DNA of 64,000 nt from the NCBI GenBank assembly GCA_916613615.1, contig OU744724.1, positions 46,168,662 through 46,232,661 of the forward strand. The letters run 5' to 3'. Positions 1 through 11,197 of this stretch are shown piece after piece; position 1 is the stretch's first letter; each line of letters opens with the position of its first letter. Below the pieces are notes generated by a model. That model worked only from the letters and a program-made list of their open reading frames with translations. It did no database searches and was not told the origin of the DNA. A program made the translations under genes and the position numbers. This stretch comes from Steromphala cineraria (taxonomy: Eukaryota; Mollusca; Gastropoda; Trochida; Trochidae).

Positions 1-237
1 CGATCGTGCATCCATTGGCATTGAGTTCGTTTTGTGGTCGTGCGTCATTCTTTCAACAACGTGTTGCCTTCTGTCTTTATTTGATGTACCTCCGATGACA
101 ACTGTTTTGGACCCATACTAGGGTCAAATCGTACGAATTTCAAATTTTCTAATTCGTGATTCTGTCGTTGGTCAAAATCGGGACAGTGTGAAGCCACCCT
201 TATAATTACTAACAATAATTGTGATTGTTTCATAATG
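1..237. other. Unassigned sequence at the left edge
   Basis: No gene, repeat family or RNA recognised. The longest open frame is about 60 codons on the minus strand and has no recognisable motif. Confidence 0.5.
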
Positions 238-901
238 GGGATTAAAAAATGTATCTTTGTGGCCCTGTGGCCCTGTGGCCCCTAATAGCCCCACAGGGGC
301 CACCCCCTAAAAACCTATTTCCTCCTCCTTCTCCAGAAGCATAGGGCCTAGAAAGCTGAAACTTTATGTGCAGATTCCTTGACTAGTGAAGATTAAAAAT
401 TGTAGCACTGATGGCCTTGTTGTCCCAAATAAGGGTCACAGGGGCCATGCCCTTAAAACATATTTTCATCTTCTACAGACGCATAGGTCTTGTATGCTGC
501 AACCTTGTTTATGGGCTCTTTGGCTAGTGAAGATTAAAAATTGTAGCTTTGGTGGCCTTGTGGCCCCTTATAAGGCTACAGGGTCAACACCCTTAAAACC
601 TATTTTCATCTTCTTCAGAAGGATAAGGCCAAGAAAGCTGAAACTTTATGTACAGACTCCTTGATTTGTTAGGATTAAAAATTGTAGCTTTGGTGGCCCT
701 TTGACCCCTTATAAGGGCTGTACATGCTCTAAAACCTTTTTTTTCTTCTCCAGAAGCAACAGGCCTAGAAAGCTGAAATCCTGGTAGCGACTTCCACTAA
801 TGAGGATTGTAATTTATAGCTTTTGTGACCCTATGGCCCCTTAAAAGGGCTTGGTGAACCTTTGGATCCTTTACCCCAAATTATCAATAAAGTATGAGCT
901 A
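238..901 (+). repeat. Repeat family 1 (GCTCATC family), 5'-incomplete copy
   Basis: About four tandem units of roughly 145-170 bp, each built from an AGAAGC-ATA-AGGCCTAGAAAGCTGAAAC block, an ACAGACTCCTTG block, a GATTAAAAATTGTAGC block and a GTGGCCCTGTGGCCCC / GGGGCCAC hairpin. The 3' end is the family's terminal TATGAGCTA at 893-901. The 5' hairpin is missing, so the copy is truncated. Non-coding: frames that are open here are short and differ between units. Confidence 0.85.
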
Positions 902-938
902 TTATCATTTCTGAATTGATTACTGGTATCTGAATTTT

Positions 939-2203
939 TAGCTCATCTGGCCTGTAAGGTCCCATGGGCGCATGGCATGGCATGGCATGGCGTGGTGTAC
1001 GCCGTCTGTCTGTCTGTCCGTCCTTATAATTTGCAAATTTTTTACTTCTTCTCCATAAGCATAAGGCCTAGAAAGCTGAAACTTTGTGTACAGACTCCCT
1101 TAAGTAGTAAGGATTATAATTTATAGCTTTTATGGCCCTGTGGCCTCTCATAATGGCCACAAGGGCATCATCTTTATAACATATTTTTATCTTCTTCTCC
1201 AGAAGCATAAGGCCTTGAAAGCTGAAGCCTTGACTAGTGAGGATTATTATTTATAGCTTAGGTGGCCCTTTGGCCCCTAATAAGGGTCACAGTGGCCCTG
1301 CTCTTAAAACCTATTTTCATCTTTGTTCTGTCGAAAACAGATAACCCCAGCCGTGATGGCTCCTTAAAGGGTAACAGCCTACAATGTAAAGAAAATACTC
1401 TATTTAGGAAAATATTAAACTTAAAATAGCATAATCAAAGACCAAAGAATTAAAAACTACCAACAGAAAGTTGAAAGTAACAATTCTTTGAGATATCTTA
1501 TGTGTGCTTCCCTAAAATATTTCTGACAAGGGGAGAGATACTGCTGCAGCAGCTTCAATCACTTTCAAGTGCCTACACAAGTATGAAGAACACAATGAGC
1601 TTACATTGCAAAATAAGCTAACAGTAAAAATATAATCCTTATATAATGAAAAGCAATATACATACACTTTGGTGGGCCTAGGAATCCTTCATGTTTAAAA
1701 TGTGACACTGAAAAGGTCGACCATGCGACCGAAAAATCATACACTCTGTCCGGTACAAATGCGATAACTCTATATTGCTAAACCTAATCATACTGCTTAC
1801 ACAATTTTCTTCTCCAGAAGCAAAAGGGCTAGGAAGCTGAAACTTTGTGTACAGATTCCTGGTGGCCCCCAAAAAACTATTTTATTTACTTCTCCAGAAC
1901 TAGAAGGCCTAGAAAGCTGAAATTTTGTGTACAGACTCCTGCTATTGAAGTTACAGTTTTGGTGACCCTATGGTCCCTAAAAGGGCTTGGTGAACCTTTG
2001 GAATCCTATGCCATAAATTAACAATGAAATATTTTAGCTTTTTCTATTTCTGTATTGATTACAGATATCTGAAATCACATCACATATATATTTAAGTCTA
2101 GAATTTGAGACCTTGTTGCCCCTACAAAGCGGGAAACCACATTGGCCACAGCAAAATTAGATAGGAAGCCTGATGAGCTACAGAGCCAATGGCTCTATTT
2201 TTA
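939..2203 (+). repeat. Repeat family 1, second copy with both ends
   Basis: Starts with the family hairpin TAGCTCATCTGGCC-TGTAAGG at 939, then GGCATGGCATGG and CTGTCTGTCCGTCC, tandem units to about 1322, an unrelated stretch (about 1323-1795) that looks inserted or diverged, more units, and the full 3' end: GATGAGCTA at 2172-2180 followed by the small hairpin GAGCC-AAT-GGCTC and TATTTTT. The 848-938 tail of the preceding copy and 1988-2060 here are the same sequence, so two copies lie head to tail. Confidence 0.8.
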
Positions 2204-3028
2204 AATTTAAAAGCAAAAGTTCAAGATCAAGACGGTGTAGACCCTTTAAATTCTATTTTGTTACGTATTTCTTAGAAAATGCCCAATTTACTGAGGTTTA
2301 GTAGAAGGCTGCACAGAGGCAGACAAAACCTTCAGTTTTGTCCTACAAACATAATAATTGCTATTGTTTACATTAAAGATTCAAGCAGACACTTGTTTTG
2401 AGCAACAATTGTGATGGTACAAGGCGCTAGATAAATTATTTATTATCATTATTAACTATTAAGGGAAACAATTTGACCGACCCAAAAAATGAAAATAAAA
2501 TTCTTGTCTTTAGCCAATCGTAGGGGACAAATATTATAGTTAGTTTAACTAGATTCTGTCAGCTCAGAAATATTCCTTCATGAAATACTTTTTTAAAGTA
2601 ACATTTTCCTAAAATCTATCAACGTTTTATGTCTGATATCCATTGCATAAGCAAACATTTTCATAATTTTCTAATAACAAGAATTGTAACATGACTTTGG
2701 TAAATACTCGTTTCTGATTGGTTGATTTGAAGGATTTACCAGTGTTAAATGGCAATGAACACCCGCAAATTGGCTGTGGCGAATCACCGCGAAAGGATAC
2801 ATTATTTGGTCCGCCTCAACATTAAAATGTTCTGATTCTCCCAATATTCGTGCCCGATTCACATTTTACTGCTGTTGTTGTCATTTTCTGATTTGCACGT
2901 TCCCGTAGATGCCAAACATACTTTCTATTTGCTTTAGTTTTATGTAACTTAACTTTCTTAAGTGGCTAAGTTTCTCCTAATTTGCCGCCTTGTGCCATGT
3001 GGCCGGTTTCTTTCGAATGCCGTTCCCG
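2204..3028. other. Intergenic/upstream stretch, no feature recognised
   Basis: AT-rich. About 2660-2760 shares words in opposite orientation with 44090-44170 (CATGACTTTGGT / ACCAAAGTCATG near an ATTGGTT / AACCAAT motif), so it may belong to a dispersed repeat. No coding signal. Confidence 0.4.
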
Positions 3029-3112
3029 TTATTCAACACCCGCAAATTTAAGCGTTTAAAAACCTCCGGCTAACGCCGTCGGTTTTAAACTAAATTTGAG
3101 GGTGTTGAATAA
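3029..3112. repeat. 84-bp hairpin (inverted repeat)
   Basis: The outer arms TTATTCAACACCC / GGGTGTTGAATAA continue inward through CAAATTTA / TAAATTTG with one mismatch, and an inner pair GTTTAAAA / TTTTAAAC closes around a CCTCCGGC..GCCGTCGG tip. Possibly a miniature foldback element. No function can be assigned. Confidence 0.75.
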
Positions 3113-3159
3113 CAATGAATCCCGGAAATTTTACAAACGCAACTATTTATCTTCTAAAT

Positions 3160-3620
3160 GTTTATGAAGCACTTGCTAATGCTGTTACAACAGGGGAGTA
3201 ACTCTTACTGCAGTCTTGAAAAGATGTTTTGTCATGGTTGTTATGCCAGTTCTGTTACGGTATCCTTAGACTAAACGACAGGTTGTTACGTTTGTTACTA
3301 TGATATCTGATAACGTGTACATGTACCATCACTTGAAAAAACAAGGTCAATGATTTTTTTTGCAGATAAGTGGGACACTGTGTGTCAAAAGGGTTCATAT
3401 CATTCACGAAAATTGAAGCACATTTGGTACAATGGCTCATGTATGATAGCCGATATAGTAAGCTCCATCGTTAATGTTGTTATTTTTTGGTCGAAACATT
3501 TTGAAAACCAAAATATTTTAAAAACATAAATGCGTGATAGATTTAACCTGCTGCATAGTGTTTACAAATTTGTATTCCATCGATAAATGCCCTGTAATAT
3601 ATAATATAATATCACTTTAT
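3160..3620 (+). repeat. Dispersed repeat also present at 49855-50290
   Basis: The block ACAACAGGGG(A)AGTAACTC .. GTTACGGTATCCTTAGAC occurs here (about 3188-3275) and again near 49870-49970 in the same orientation, with scattered substitutions. The later parts (CACGAAAATT..AGCACAT; CATCGATAAATGC / CGATCGATAACC) also correspond. Element ends were not defined. Confidence 0.6.
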
Positions 3621-3984
3621 TATCCTCAGTACATATTAGAAATTCGGGTTGTGCCTAAGCACGTCCTGATGACGTTGGTCTAGAATTTGTATTACATGTA
3701 CGTATGTCCGAATTCTTGTAAACACGATCTCATGAATCGTTGCACCCAATGTTCATTGTTCCCAATGTTCAAATTTGGTCAAAGCCTACATTGAGGGATT
3801 ACGCAGACTAGCCACTTGATGTGACCTTGACAATATTTTCAAGGTCACCACAGCACTTTGGCAACTTTTGAAACTCTTACCTGATATGTCATGAACGATT
3901 GCACTCAATGTCTTCAAATTTAGTCACAACCGACATTAGGGGATTATGCGTACACCAGAACCTTTTAAACTCTTGTTGAAGCGT

Positions 3985-5268
3985 CATCTCATCAGTTTTT
4001 GTGAAGTTTCCATCGCCGCCGCCGCCGCACTTGTACTACTAGCTATAACTTTTTTCCCCTAAGCTTTCCAGAACTCTTATTCATACCTTATTACTCATAC
4101 CTCGGGGGAACGATTTTGACATGTTCACTTTCAAGGTCAAAGGTCAAGGTCACGAGCTATGTATTCACTCTAAGAATTCCTTGTAAACGCGATAACTTGA
4201 AAAGTTTTTGTGCTATGAAGCTCTAACTTGGTATATATCATCCTTGGAAAAGTAAAATTTTTTGAAAAGGTTTTGGCTACAATCCGTCGAAGGTCAAGGT
4301 CACAGCAAGGTCATGACGTAAGCATGTTTTAGCGAAAATGCTTTATTTTAACTATGAACACTTTTAATCAATACATGATTGTTATACTCAATAAAAAGTG
4401 TTCAATGATTGTGTGACCTTGAAGGTCAAAGGTCAAGGTCATGAGATATGAGTTATTACAAAATGCACTAAATTGGGGTATAACTTTATCCCATTTGGCT
4501 TTTCCGAACTCATGAACATGTCTAAATGTTAATACTTCCAGGGAATCATTATGACGTGTTCACTTTCAAGTTCAAAGGTCAAGGTCACGAGTTATAAAAT
4601 CACCACAAAATTCTTTGTAAACACGGTAACTTGAAAAGTTTTTGTGCAATGAAGCTCTAACTTGGTATATATCATCCTTGGAAAAGTAAAAAAATTTGAA
4701 AAGGTTTCGGCTACAATCTGTCAAAGGTCAAGGTCACAGCAAGGTCATGACTTAAGCATGGTTTAGGGAAAATGCTTAATTTTAACTATGATCACTTTTA
4801 ATCAATACATGATTGTTATACTCAATAAAAAGTGTTCAATTATTGTGTGACCTTGAAGGTCAAAGGTCAAGGTCATGAGATATGAGTTATTGCAATTCCT
4901 TGTAAACACAATAACTTGAAAAGTTTTTGTGCTATGAAGTTTAGATTTTGTATATATTATCTCTTGAGAAGTACAACATTTTCAAAAAGTTTTGGGTACT
5001 AACTGTCGAAGGTCAAGGTCACAGCAAGGTCAACATATATGGAGAAAATGGATTAATTTAATTTTTAACACTTTATTTCGTTACAATAATGTTATACTCA
5101 ATGAAATGTGTTCATTGATTGTGTGACCTTGAGTGTCAAAGGTCAAGGTCACGAGAAAATTCCAAATTTGGTGAGGCCTGTAAAAGGCGGAACAGGGTAA
5201 GGCGAAACCCAAAGTTCCGGGGCTGCTCTGCTTTTGCGGTATCCCGCAAACGCTAATCTAGTTGTACT
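3985..5268 (+). repeat. Repeat family with tandem AGGTCA half-sites, copy 1
   Basis: Begins near CAGTTTTTGTGAAGTTTCC and ends at GCAAACGCTAATCTAG. The body holds tandem units of about 430 bp (CCTTGTAAAC.CG.TAACTTG at about 4181, 4614 and, shortened, 4896). Each unit contains AGGTCAAAGGTCAAGGTCA or a close variant (about 4137, 4427, 4574, 4725, 4858, 5136). The same element lies in reverse orientation at 25015-25850. Non-coding. Confidence 0.85.
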
Positions 5269-6133
5269 TAATATCGTAAAATTTGATCATAACATTCACA
5301 TGGGGAAAACTAAATTGGCTTATGGTGGCATTTATATAACCAACACTTTGACAAGTTCCAATAAAACTGTTGCAATCAGAGTGAAGTTTGTAGACTACAT
5401 TGGCAGATTACATAAGCAATTGTTCACTATGATGACCTTCACTACAATTCGAAGGTCACCATTGTATTTTGACGGCTTTTATATCTCTTAAGAATCATCA
5501 TGAAATATCTCCTAACAGCAATGGACATTGTCATGTTAGTGACAGCACTTGTTTTTGATTGGATGTTGTTTAACTCCTGGTGAAATGAGTGACATGTTTG
5601 GTTACAATTTGGCATCACATAGAGGAGCAGACGGACGGGTCAATTCTCTGAAACATCCCCAAATCAGATTATGTGTCACAGCTGTTTTATGACTTCTCTC
5701 ATGTTTATTTATACTAGAGATAGATGAAGCTGTCATATAGGGCTAATACCTGTTTAAATTTTTATTTCCAACCATTATCTGTTTTATCAACATGGATTGT
5801 GACCTCGATCCATATCCTGTTTGTCACAAGCAACTGTGGGCACAGTAAAGCTAATAAGGTTGATCCAGTAGAACACTGCAGGTTGTCGGATAGAGCAGCC
5901 TGAAATCGGAGCACTTGGAAGGGTTATATCTTCATTATTAGAGGACTTATCAAAAACAATTGTGGGTGTATTTCAAATTTGAAAGTATCATCTTATACAA
6001 ATTAATCATTTAGGTTTGTTGATTGAAATAGTTACACTATTTTTTCCCTTTCATAGTGTATTTTCTTCAAATCAAATTTTACAATTTTCTTTTTACATTG
6101 AATATGATTACTACTATTTGCTTATATGTTTTT
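5269..6133. other. No gene recognised
   Basis: Ordinary AT-rich sequence with one open frame of 85 codons (5234-5491) that begins inside the preceding repeat and has no recognisable motif; judged fortuitous. Confidence 0.5.
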
Positions 6134-6810
6134 TAGCTCATCAGGTCTGAAAGACCCGATGGGCTTATGGCATGGCAAGGCGTCCGGCGTCCGGCCGTCC
6201 GTAAACTTTTCACATTTTCAACTTCTTCTCCTGAACCAATGACTAGAGAGCTGAAATTTGATGTGCAGACTCCTTGGCCAATGGGGATTCTAAATTGTAG
6301 ATTTTGTGACCCCATGACCCCAAATGGGGTCACAGGGGTCAAAACTTTAAAAACCTATTTTCATCTTCTTCTCCAGTTCCAAAAGGTCTAGAGAGCTGAA
6401 AAGTTGTGTGTATACTCCTTGGCCAATGCGGTTTCTAAATTGTAGATTTCGTGACCCCATGAGCCCAAATGGGGTCACAGGGGTCAAAACTTTAAAAACC
6501 TATTTTCATCTTCTTCTCCAGTTCCAAAAGGTATATAGTTGTGTGTGGACTCCTTGGCCAATGGGGATACCTAATTGTAGATTTTGTGACCCCATGACCC
6601 CAAATGAGACGCAGGGGTCAAAACCTTAAAAACCTCTTTTCATCTTCTTCTCCAGTTCCAAAAGTTCTAGAGAGCTGAAAAGTTGTGTCTAGACTCCTTG
6701 GCCAATGCGGTTTCTAAATTGTAGATTTCGTGACCCCATGACCCCAAATGGGGTCACAGAAGTCAAAACCTTAAAAACCTTTTCCATCAAAAGTCTGATG
6801 AGCTATTTTT
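6134..6810 (+). repeat. Repeat family 1, compact complete copy just upstream of a myosin exon
   Basis: Starts TTTTTTAGCTCATCAGG with hairpin GCTCATC-A-GGTCT-GAA-AGACC-C-GATGGGC, then GGCATGGCAAGG, CCGTCCG, about four tandem units, and ends CTGATGAGCTATTTTTA. The first and last 11 bases (TAGCTCATCAG / CTGATGAGCTA) are perfect inverted repeats. It ends about 40 bases before the 6852 exon, so it occupies the polypyrimidine/branch region side of that intron. Confidence 0.85.
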
Positions 6811-6851
6811 ATCCCTGATGAACTGTATTTTGAAACCATTGTTAATTTCAG

Positions 6852-6964
6852 TGATGGGACCAAGTCCTGAAGATGGAGTGCCAGACATGACGGTTCTCAG
6901 CAATGTGGATGAAACTGATATCAATAGAAACCTTAAAAGAAGATATGAAAAGGACAAAATATAT
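6852..6964 (+). CDS. Unconventional myosin heavy chain, motor-domain exon a (first recognised)
   Basis: Internal coding exon of a myosin motor. It follows a TTTCAG acceptor and ends at TAT|GTATCC. It opens with two bases of a split codon and then reads MGPSPEDGVPDMTVL, followed by NLKRRYEKDKIY, the usual start of the myosin head just before the first beta strands (family pattern: GVxDMxxL...NLxxRYxxxxIYT). It joins in frame to the 63-bp exon at 11135. The exon that supplies the first base of the split codon, and the initiator ATG, were not found in 1-6851, so the gene probably begins upstream of the window. The motor is an actin-based ATPase; the tail, which would fix the class, is not visible. 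The acceptor is read by eye. Confidence 0.85.
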
Positions 6965-7230
6965 GTATCCTTTCTATTACGTCAATCCTTCAGGGGTGAC
7001 TATTGACCTTAATGGACTATAGTGATTGTCTCTTACAACATGCTTTTGATGCACTGATCTACCAATGCATTAATCAGTAAATCAGTCTGTAGCGAATGAT
7101 GCATAGAGAAATCTATCCATCCAGCACCGAACCGTTGTCAATGCACCCAATAATTATCCATCTTTCATTCATCTTACAATCCTCAGTTCATCATCCATCA
7201 ATCTTCTCTTTCAATCACTTCCATCATTAC

Positions 7231-8698
7231 TAGAGTATGTCCGGGTATTTCCGCTCACTTTTGGACGCGATCTCATATAGACACTTCACAATAAGATATG
7301 GACCAAATATTTTAATTCAGCCAGGAAAATAAGCACTTCAGCTTTATAGATTGAACATTTTTATTAAAAAATACCCTCATTAATTAAGACAATCAGGCAA
7401 TAACGTTGTAGTTCACGAGTAGGCTAATTCCGATCAGCTGGGGCTAATTCCGCTCACCCCTGTGGGTAATTCCGCTCAGTACCAAAATAATACGTTTTTA
7501 CAGCATAAATGGTATCAATTCATATTTTTACAGTAGTTTCAGTATCAATGTTTATATTTTGTTATTAATAAATTATTCTTTTAGGTACGACCATTTACCA
7601 ACATGTTTTAAACACTTGGTATTCAAAATGCTTGACTCATTTCCAAAACCAACTTCAAGAATGTACTCTTAAGTTCTTAAGAACTTATATATATATATAT
7701 ATATATATAAATAATACACCAAATTTCCAAATCATTCCAAACTCGATGTTATGATGATAACTGGTGTTTAACTTGTGATCATTCGCATAAACTTGTAACA
7801 ATTCTGAAAACAAATAGGCCTTATTATTCAATTCACATGAATATTTTTGGAAAATTTCAGATGCATGATTTGAGTTTAAAGGTCAACTTAAAGTTTCTAT
7901 TACAAAACAATGTAGGCGTAAGGCCATAAACTTCAAGCAAAAGCCGAAACTAAGCATGGCCTGTCATTTTATGTCTAAGTTGTGCAACAGAGTGCAAAGA
8001 GTCTGATGCAGGTTGAATTTATCTATTGTCTATTTGATCTATCTTCCTCTTGTATGGTTACGGTTATATCAAATTGAGATGTTACGAAAATATGATAAGA
8101 AATACTATTGTGATTTTTATCAAATAATTCTAAATTCACCTGCAATTGTAAATGATAACTTCTTGAACGTCTATTTATTCAAGAAAATTATTAGCAAGGG
8201 AAGAATGACGTCATATCTTATTGTGAGCGAAATTAAACTACTTCCAATTATCGTCAACAATAATGGAGGCTTATTCCGCTCACATCAAATTCATAGATTT
8301 TTCATTATATCAAAAAATTACTGTATGAAAGCCACATCGCAAAGGATATCTTGGAGTATTTTATTGCTCATTTAAACATTTAGCACCACTCAAGTTTATG
8401 TTGATTTATCAATGAGTGCCGACTGGGTTTGACTGACTGCCAACATCCAACGGCCATCAATCTGATAGAAATGGCGAAAAAGGAAAGCGCGGGAAAACAA
8501 AACTTTAGTTTTCTTGAATTATTCAAATTATTACAATTAAGAAAATGATGTTGCATGTCATGAATAACAAAATATTGAAATGAAGTTGTGAAATATGCAA
8601 AGTATACTCAAAAACAAAACAATTTTTTTTTGTAATGACAGATTTTATGTTACCGAGCGGAATTACCCTCATGAGCGGAATTACCCGGACGTACTCTA
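7231..8698. mobile_element. Non-autonomous DNA transposon with TAGAGTAYGTCCGGGTA ends
   Basis: Left end TAGAGTATGTCCGGGTATTT, right end the inverse of TAGAGTACGTCCGGGTAATT. Arms of about 27 bp continue through TTCCGCTCA. The motif TAATTCCGCTCA recurs below both ends (about 7443, 7467, 8273, and inverted at about 8654 and 8672), as transposase-binding subterminal repeats often do. If the outer TA is the duplication, this is a TA-targeting (Tc1/mariner-like) element. No transposase is visible; the 120-codon open frame at 8013-8375 has no motif I recognise. An (AT)n run lies at 7687-7707. Confidence 0.75.
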
Positions 8699-8795
8699 TA
8701 CAATTCATCCATCGTAAATATTGATTACATTTTAAATACCCTCTAGTGTGAAATCCTGAACATCTATGAGCAAAATTATAGATTCTTATTAATAT

Positions 8796-9040
8796 TAGCT
8801 CATCTGGCCTGTAAGGCCCAATGGGCTTATGACATGCCATGGTTACTGTGATGGTATCCTGTAAGGGCCTCTCCCTTAAAACCTTTTTACTTCTTTCTGT
8901 AAAAGGCCCAGAAAGTTGAAACCTTGTATACAGATTCCTTTCCCCATATAAAGTTGTTGAAACCTTGTATACAGATTCCTTTTCCCATATAAAGCTCCCC
9001 CATATATGACCCCCCACTACGGGTCACTGGTTCTTAGCTC
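8796..9040 (+). repeat. Repeat family 1, 3'-truncated copy
   Basis: Has the 5' hairpin TAGCTCATCTGGCC-TGTAAGGCCC-AATGGGC and parts of a unit (GCCCAGAAAGTTGAAACCTTG, duplicated at about 8910 and 8955), but no CCGT run and no GATGAGCTA terminus. Confidence 0.7.
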
Positions 9041-9516
9041 TTTAAGTATGACGTAAGTGGTCTATGCCCATTTTCAGTATTCATAAAAAGGGGCTTGCAA
9101 TTTGGCATAGACTTAACTTTGAATTTCTGTATTCTGACAGTAAAATTATAATTTGTCAAAAAACACTGTCAAATAGGTCCTGGCAAACAGAATCTGTGGT
9201 CACTAAAGTGTTTCTGCACTTCTATGAGGTGTCAGTAATGTTGTACTTTCACCTAATTTGTAAGTATATTTCAATTATTATTGATATATGTTGCTCCATA
9301 GCTTAATCATCTTGCTATCATCAGCTGCAACCATCAATAACGTAAAGGCATATAGCAACAAGCTTATTTACTTAATCTTTTCCAAATATAAAAAAACAAA
9401 GAAAGGTCAATGGCAGCAATTTTGAAAAGAATTTTGATTGACAAGACATTGAAAAGATAGTTTTGTCAAGAGCAGACACAATTAATAACTTACTTTAGTC
9501 CTGCATCTAAACTTTA

Positions 9517-11013
9517 AACGGCCAGTTCGACCGCGTTTTCACCGATAAGCTTTGGCTGCTAACGAAGCTATTTTTAGATACAGCGCGTCATTTGTTTAGC
9601 AGATCTATAAATAGAATGAGAAATGTCCCTTCCCAAAATGCAATGTAGTGTGCAGGGAATTCTGGGTGGCACCTATGTTTTCAGTGCCCATCAAAATTCG
9701 ACAATGGCCCTTCGTTTTTTTAAAAACAGTCACTACGTTAATATCATGGAATTTACATGGTTATATGTGTAAAAGAGTCATTTCATCCTTAGAAAAATCT
9801 TTGTCGTGTGAACAAGAGTAAAATCAGTTGCATCAACTCATGATTGTAAAGCAAATTTTAAAAATGTTTATCCAGTTAAAAATTCGTAAATTTAATGTAG
9901 ATTTTAGTTTATTTCATTTTGGGGCAATGTCTCCCAAATAATTCCGCTTGACATTTCTCTCGTGTCTTCTCGCATGCAATTTCCATCGTACTTTCGCAGT
10001 CGCCCTCAACTTCGCAGTTCGCACAACCTCACTCATAGTAAAACAGTTTTTTTCTTCAGAAATATATCTTAATCACTTAATTCACATGATTTTTTATGTT
10101 CAAAAAAGTGTAATACGTACTATATATTGGAGTGCGGCAGCGCTGACAATTATTTTTTATAATCGAAAGCTGATGCGAATCAACTTTTCTTCTCAGTGTC
10201 ATATTGATTGAGCCTAGCCATTTTAGGTGTTATATGTAGATTTCAATAAACAATCTGTCTGTCTGTCATATTTTCTTATGCAAACATTATTAACAAATCT
10301 CCTACAATTTAAACATCCAAGTAACTACAACACCGACCAAACAATCAGCTGACAATAATCCTAGTGGCCGCCATGATCAAGGCTTCGCATTTGATCGGCT
10401 TTCCTCCGCCATTTTGAATTGTTAACATTGCGAGAAAACAAATGTACTGTATCATGCTAATTCATTGAGTAAATCAAGAAACAAAAATTGATTGATATAA
10501 GAGGGACATGTTTACACGTGATTCATAATAAAAGTTATCAGTACAGACAATGTTTTGTGGCAGTAAATGCCAGTAATGCATCTCACGCTCGTTGCTCCGA
10601 TGATTGGCTTCATTTCACGATGTTTTTCTTTTTTTTGGGCGATACACTTTATTCTTTGTCAAATTGTTAAATCATGAACAACTGAAATGATAACCTCATG
10701 AACATATTTGAAATTAAGTGTGAAATAATCATGTAAAAATCGTAGGCCTATATATATTAATTAACAGGAAAGTCCTCCTGAATTTCGTTTCCACAAAAAA
10801 TACACCGCTCGAAGTGCTTGTCAGTGGCTTTGATTATTTTGCTATTTTTTTGTTTTGAAGGGCGGATTAGAACTAATTACCAAACTTAACATAGTTATTA
10901 ACATAAAAAAATACAAAACAAATCGAATATATAAAATTTGACGTGTCGTGTGCAAAAGGGAATTTCCTCCCGAATATTTGTGGAACAAAAAATACCCGGT
11001 CGAACTGGCCGTT
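9517..11013. mobile_element. Non-autonomous DNA transposon with AACGGCCAGTTCGACCG ends
   Basis: The left end AACGGCCAGTTCGACCG (9517-9533) is perfectly inverted at 10997-11013 and both are flanked by TA (9515-9516 and 11014-11015), the signature of a TA-targeting element. Length 1,497 bp. Two related blocks near the right end (CTCCTGAATTTCG..CCACAAAAAATAC and CTCCCGAATATTTG..AACAAAAAATAC) are subterminal direct repeats. No transposase frame is recognisable, so it is either a MITE-like derivative or a decayed copy. It ends 121 bases before myosin exon b. Confidence 0.8.
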
Positions 11014-11134
11014 TAATTGAATAACTTTTGCTTCTGAATATGTAAATAGAGAGCCTGGTTAGCTACAGTTCCCAAGGTTCTCGTTTTGGTCTTTCTGTTC
11101 AAGAATACAAAGTTCTATTTCTTAACCATAATAG

Positions 11135-11197
11135 ACATTTACTGGTTCAATATTGGTGGCTGTTAACCCATACAAAGAAATACGAATTTATGAACAA
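11135..11197 (+). CDS. Unconventional myosin, motor-domain exon b (purine-binding loop)
   Basis: A 63-bp microexon, phase 0 at both ends, between ..ATAATAG and CAA|GTAAGT. Its 21 codons read TFTGSILVAVNPYKEIRIYEQ in two overlapping parts: TFTGSILVAVNPY, then NPYKEIRIYEQ. It contains the family motif NPxxxxxxY (NPYKEIRIY), which holds the adenine of ATP. It follows KDKIY of the 6852 exon and precedes ENVVESQGKK of the 33152 exon, exactly the order seen in all myosin heads. It is too short to appear as a long open frame and was found by searching for this motif between the flanking exons. Confidence 0.9.

Noticed and set aside
2671..2862. Small conserved gene suggested by CATGACTTTGGT repeat at 44090
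   Set aside because: The shared words are short, in inverse orientation and non-coding in both places; better explained as a dispersed repeat.
8013..8375. 120-codon open frame
   Set aside because: Lies inside a non-autonomous transposon, has no recognisable motif, and shows AT-driven composition (Ile, Leu, Tyr rich).
8523..9017. 164-codon minus-strand open frame
   Set aside because: Crosses the end of one transposon and a family 1 repeat fragment; no domain and no homologous stretch.
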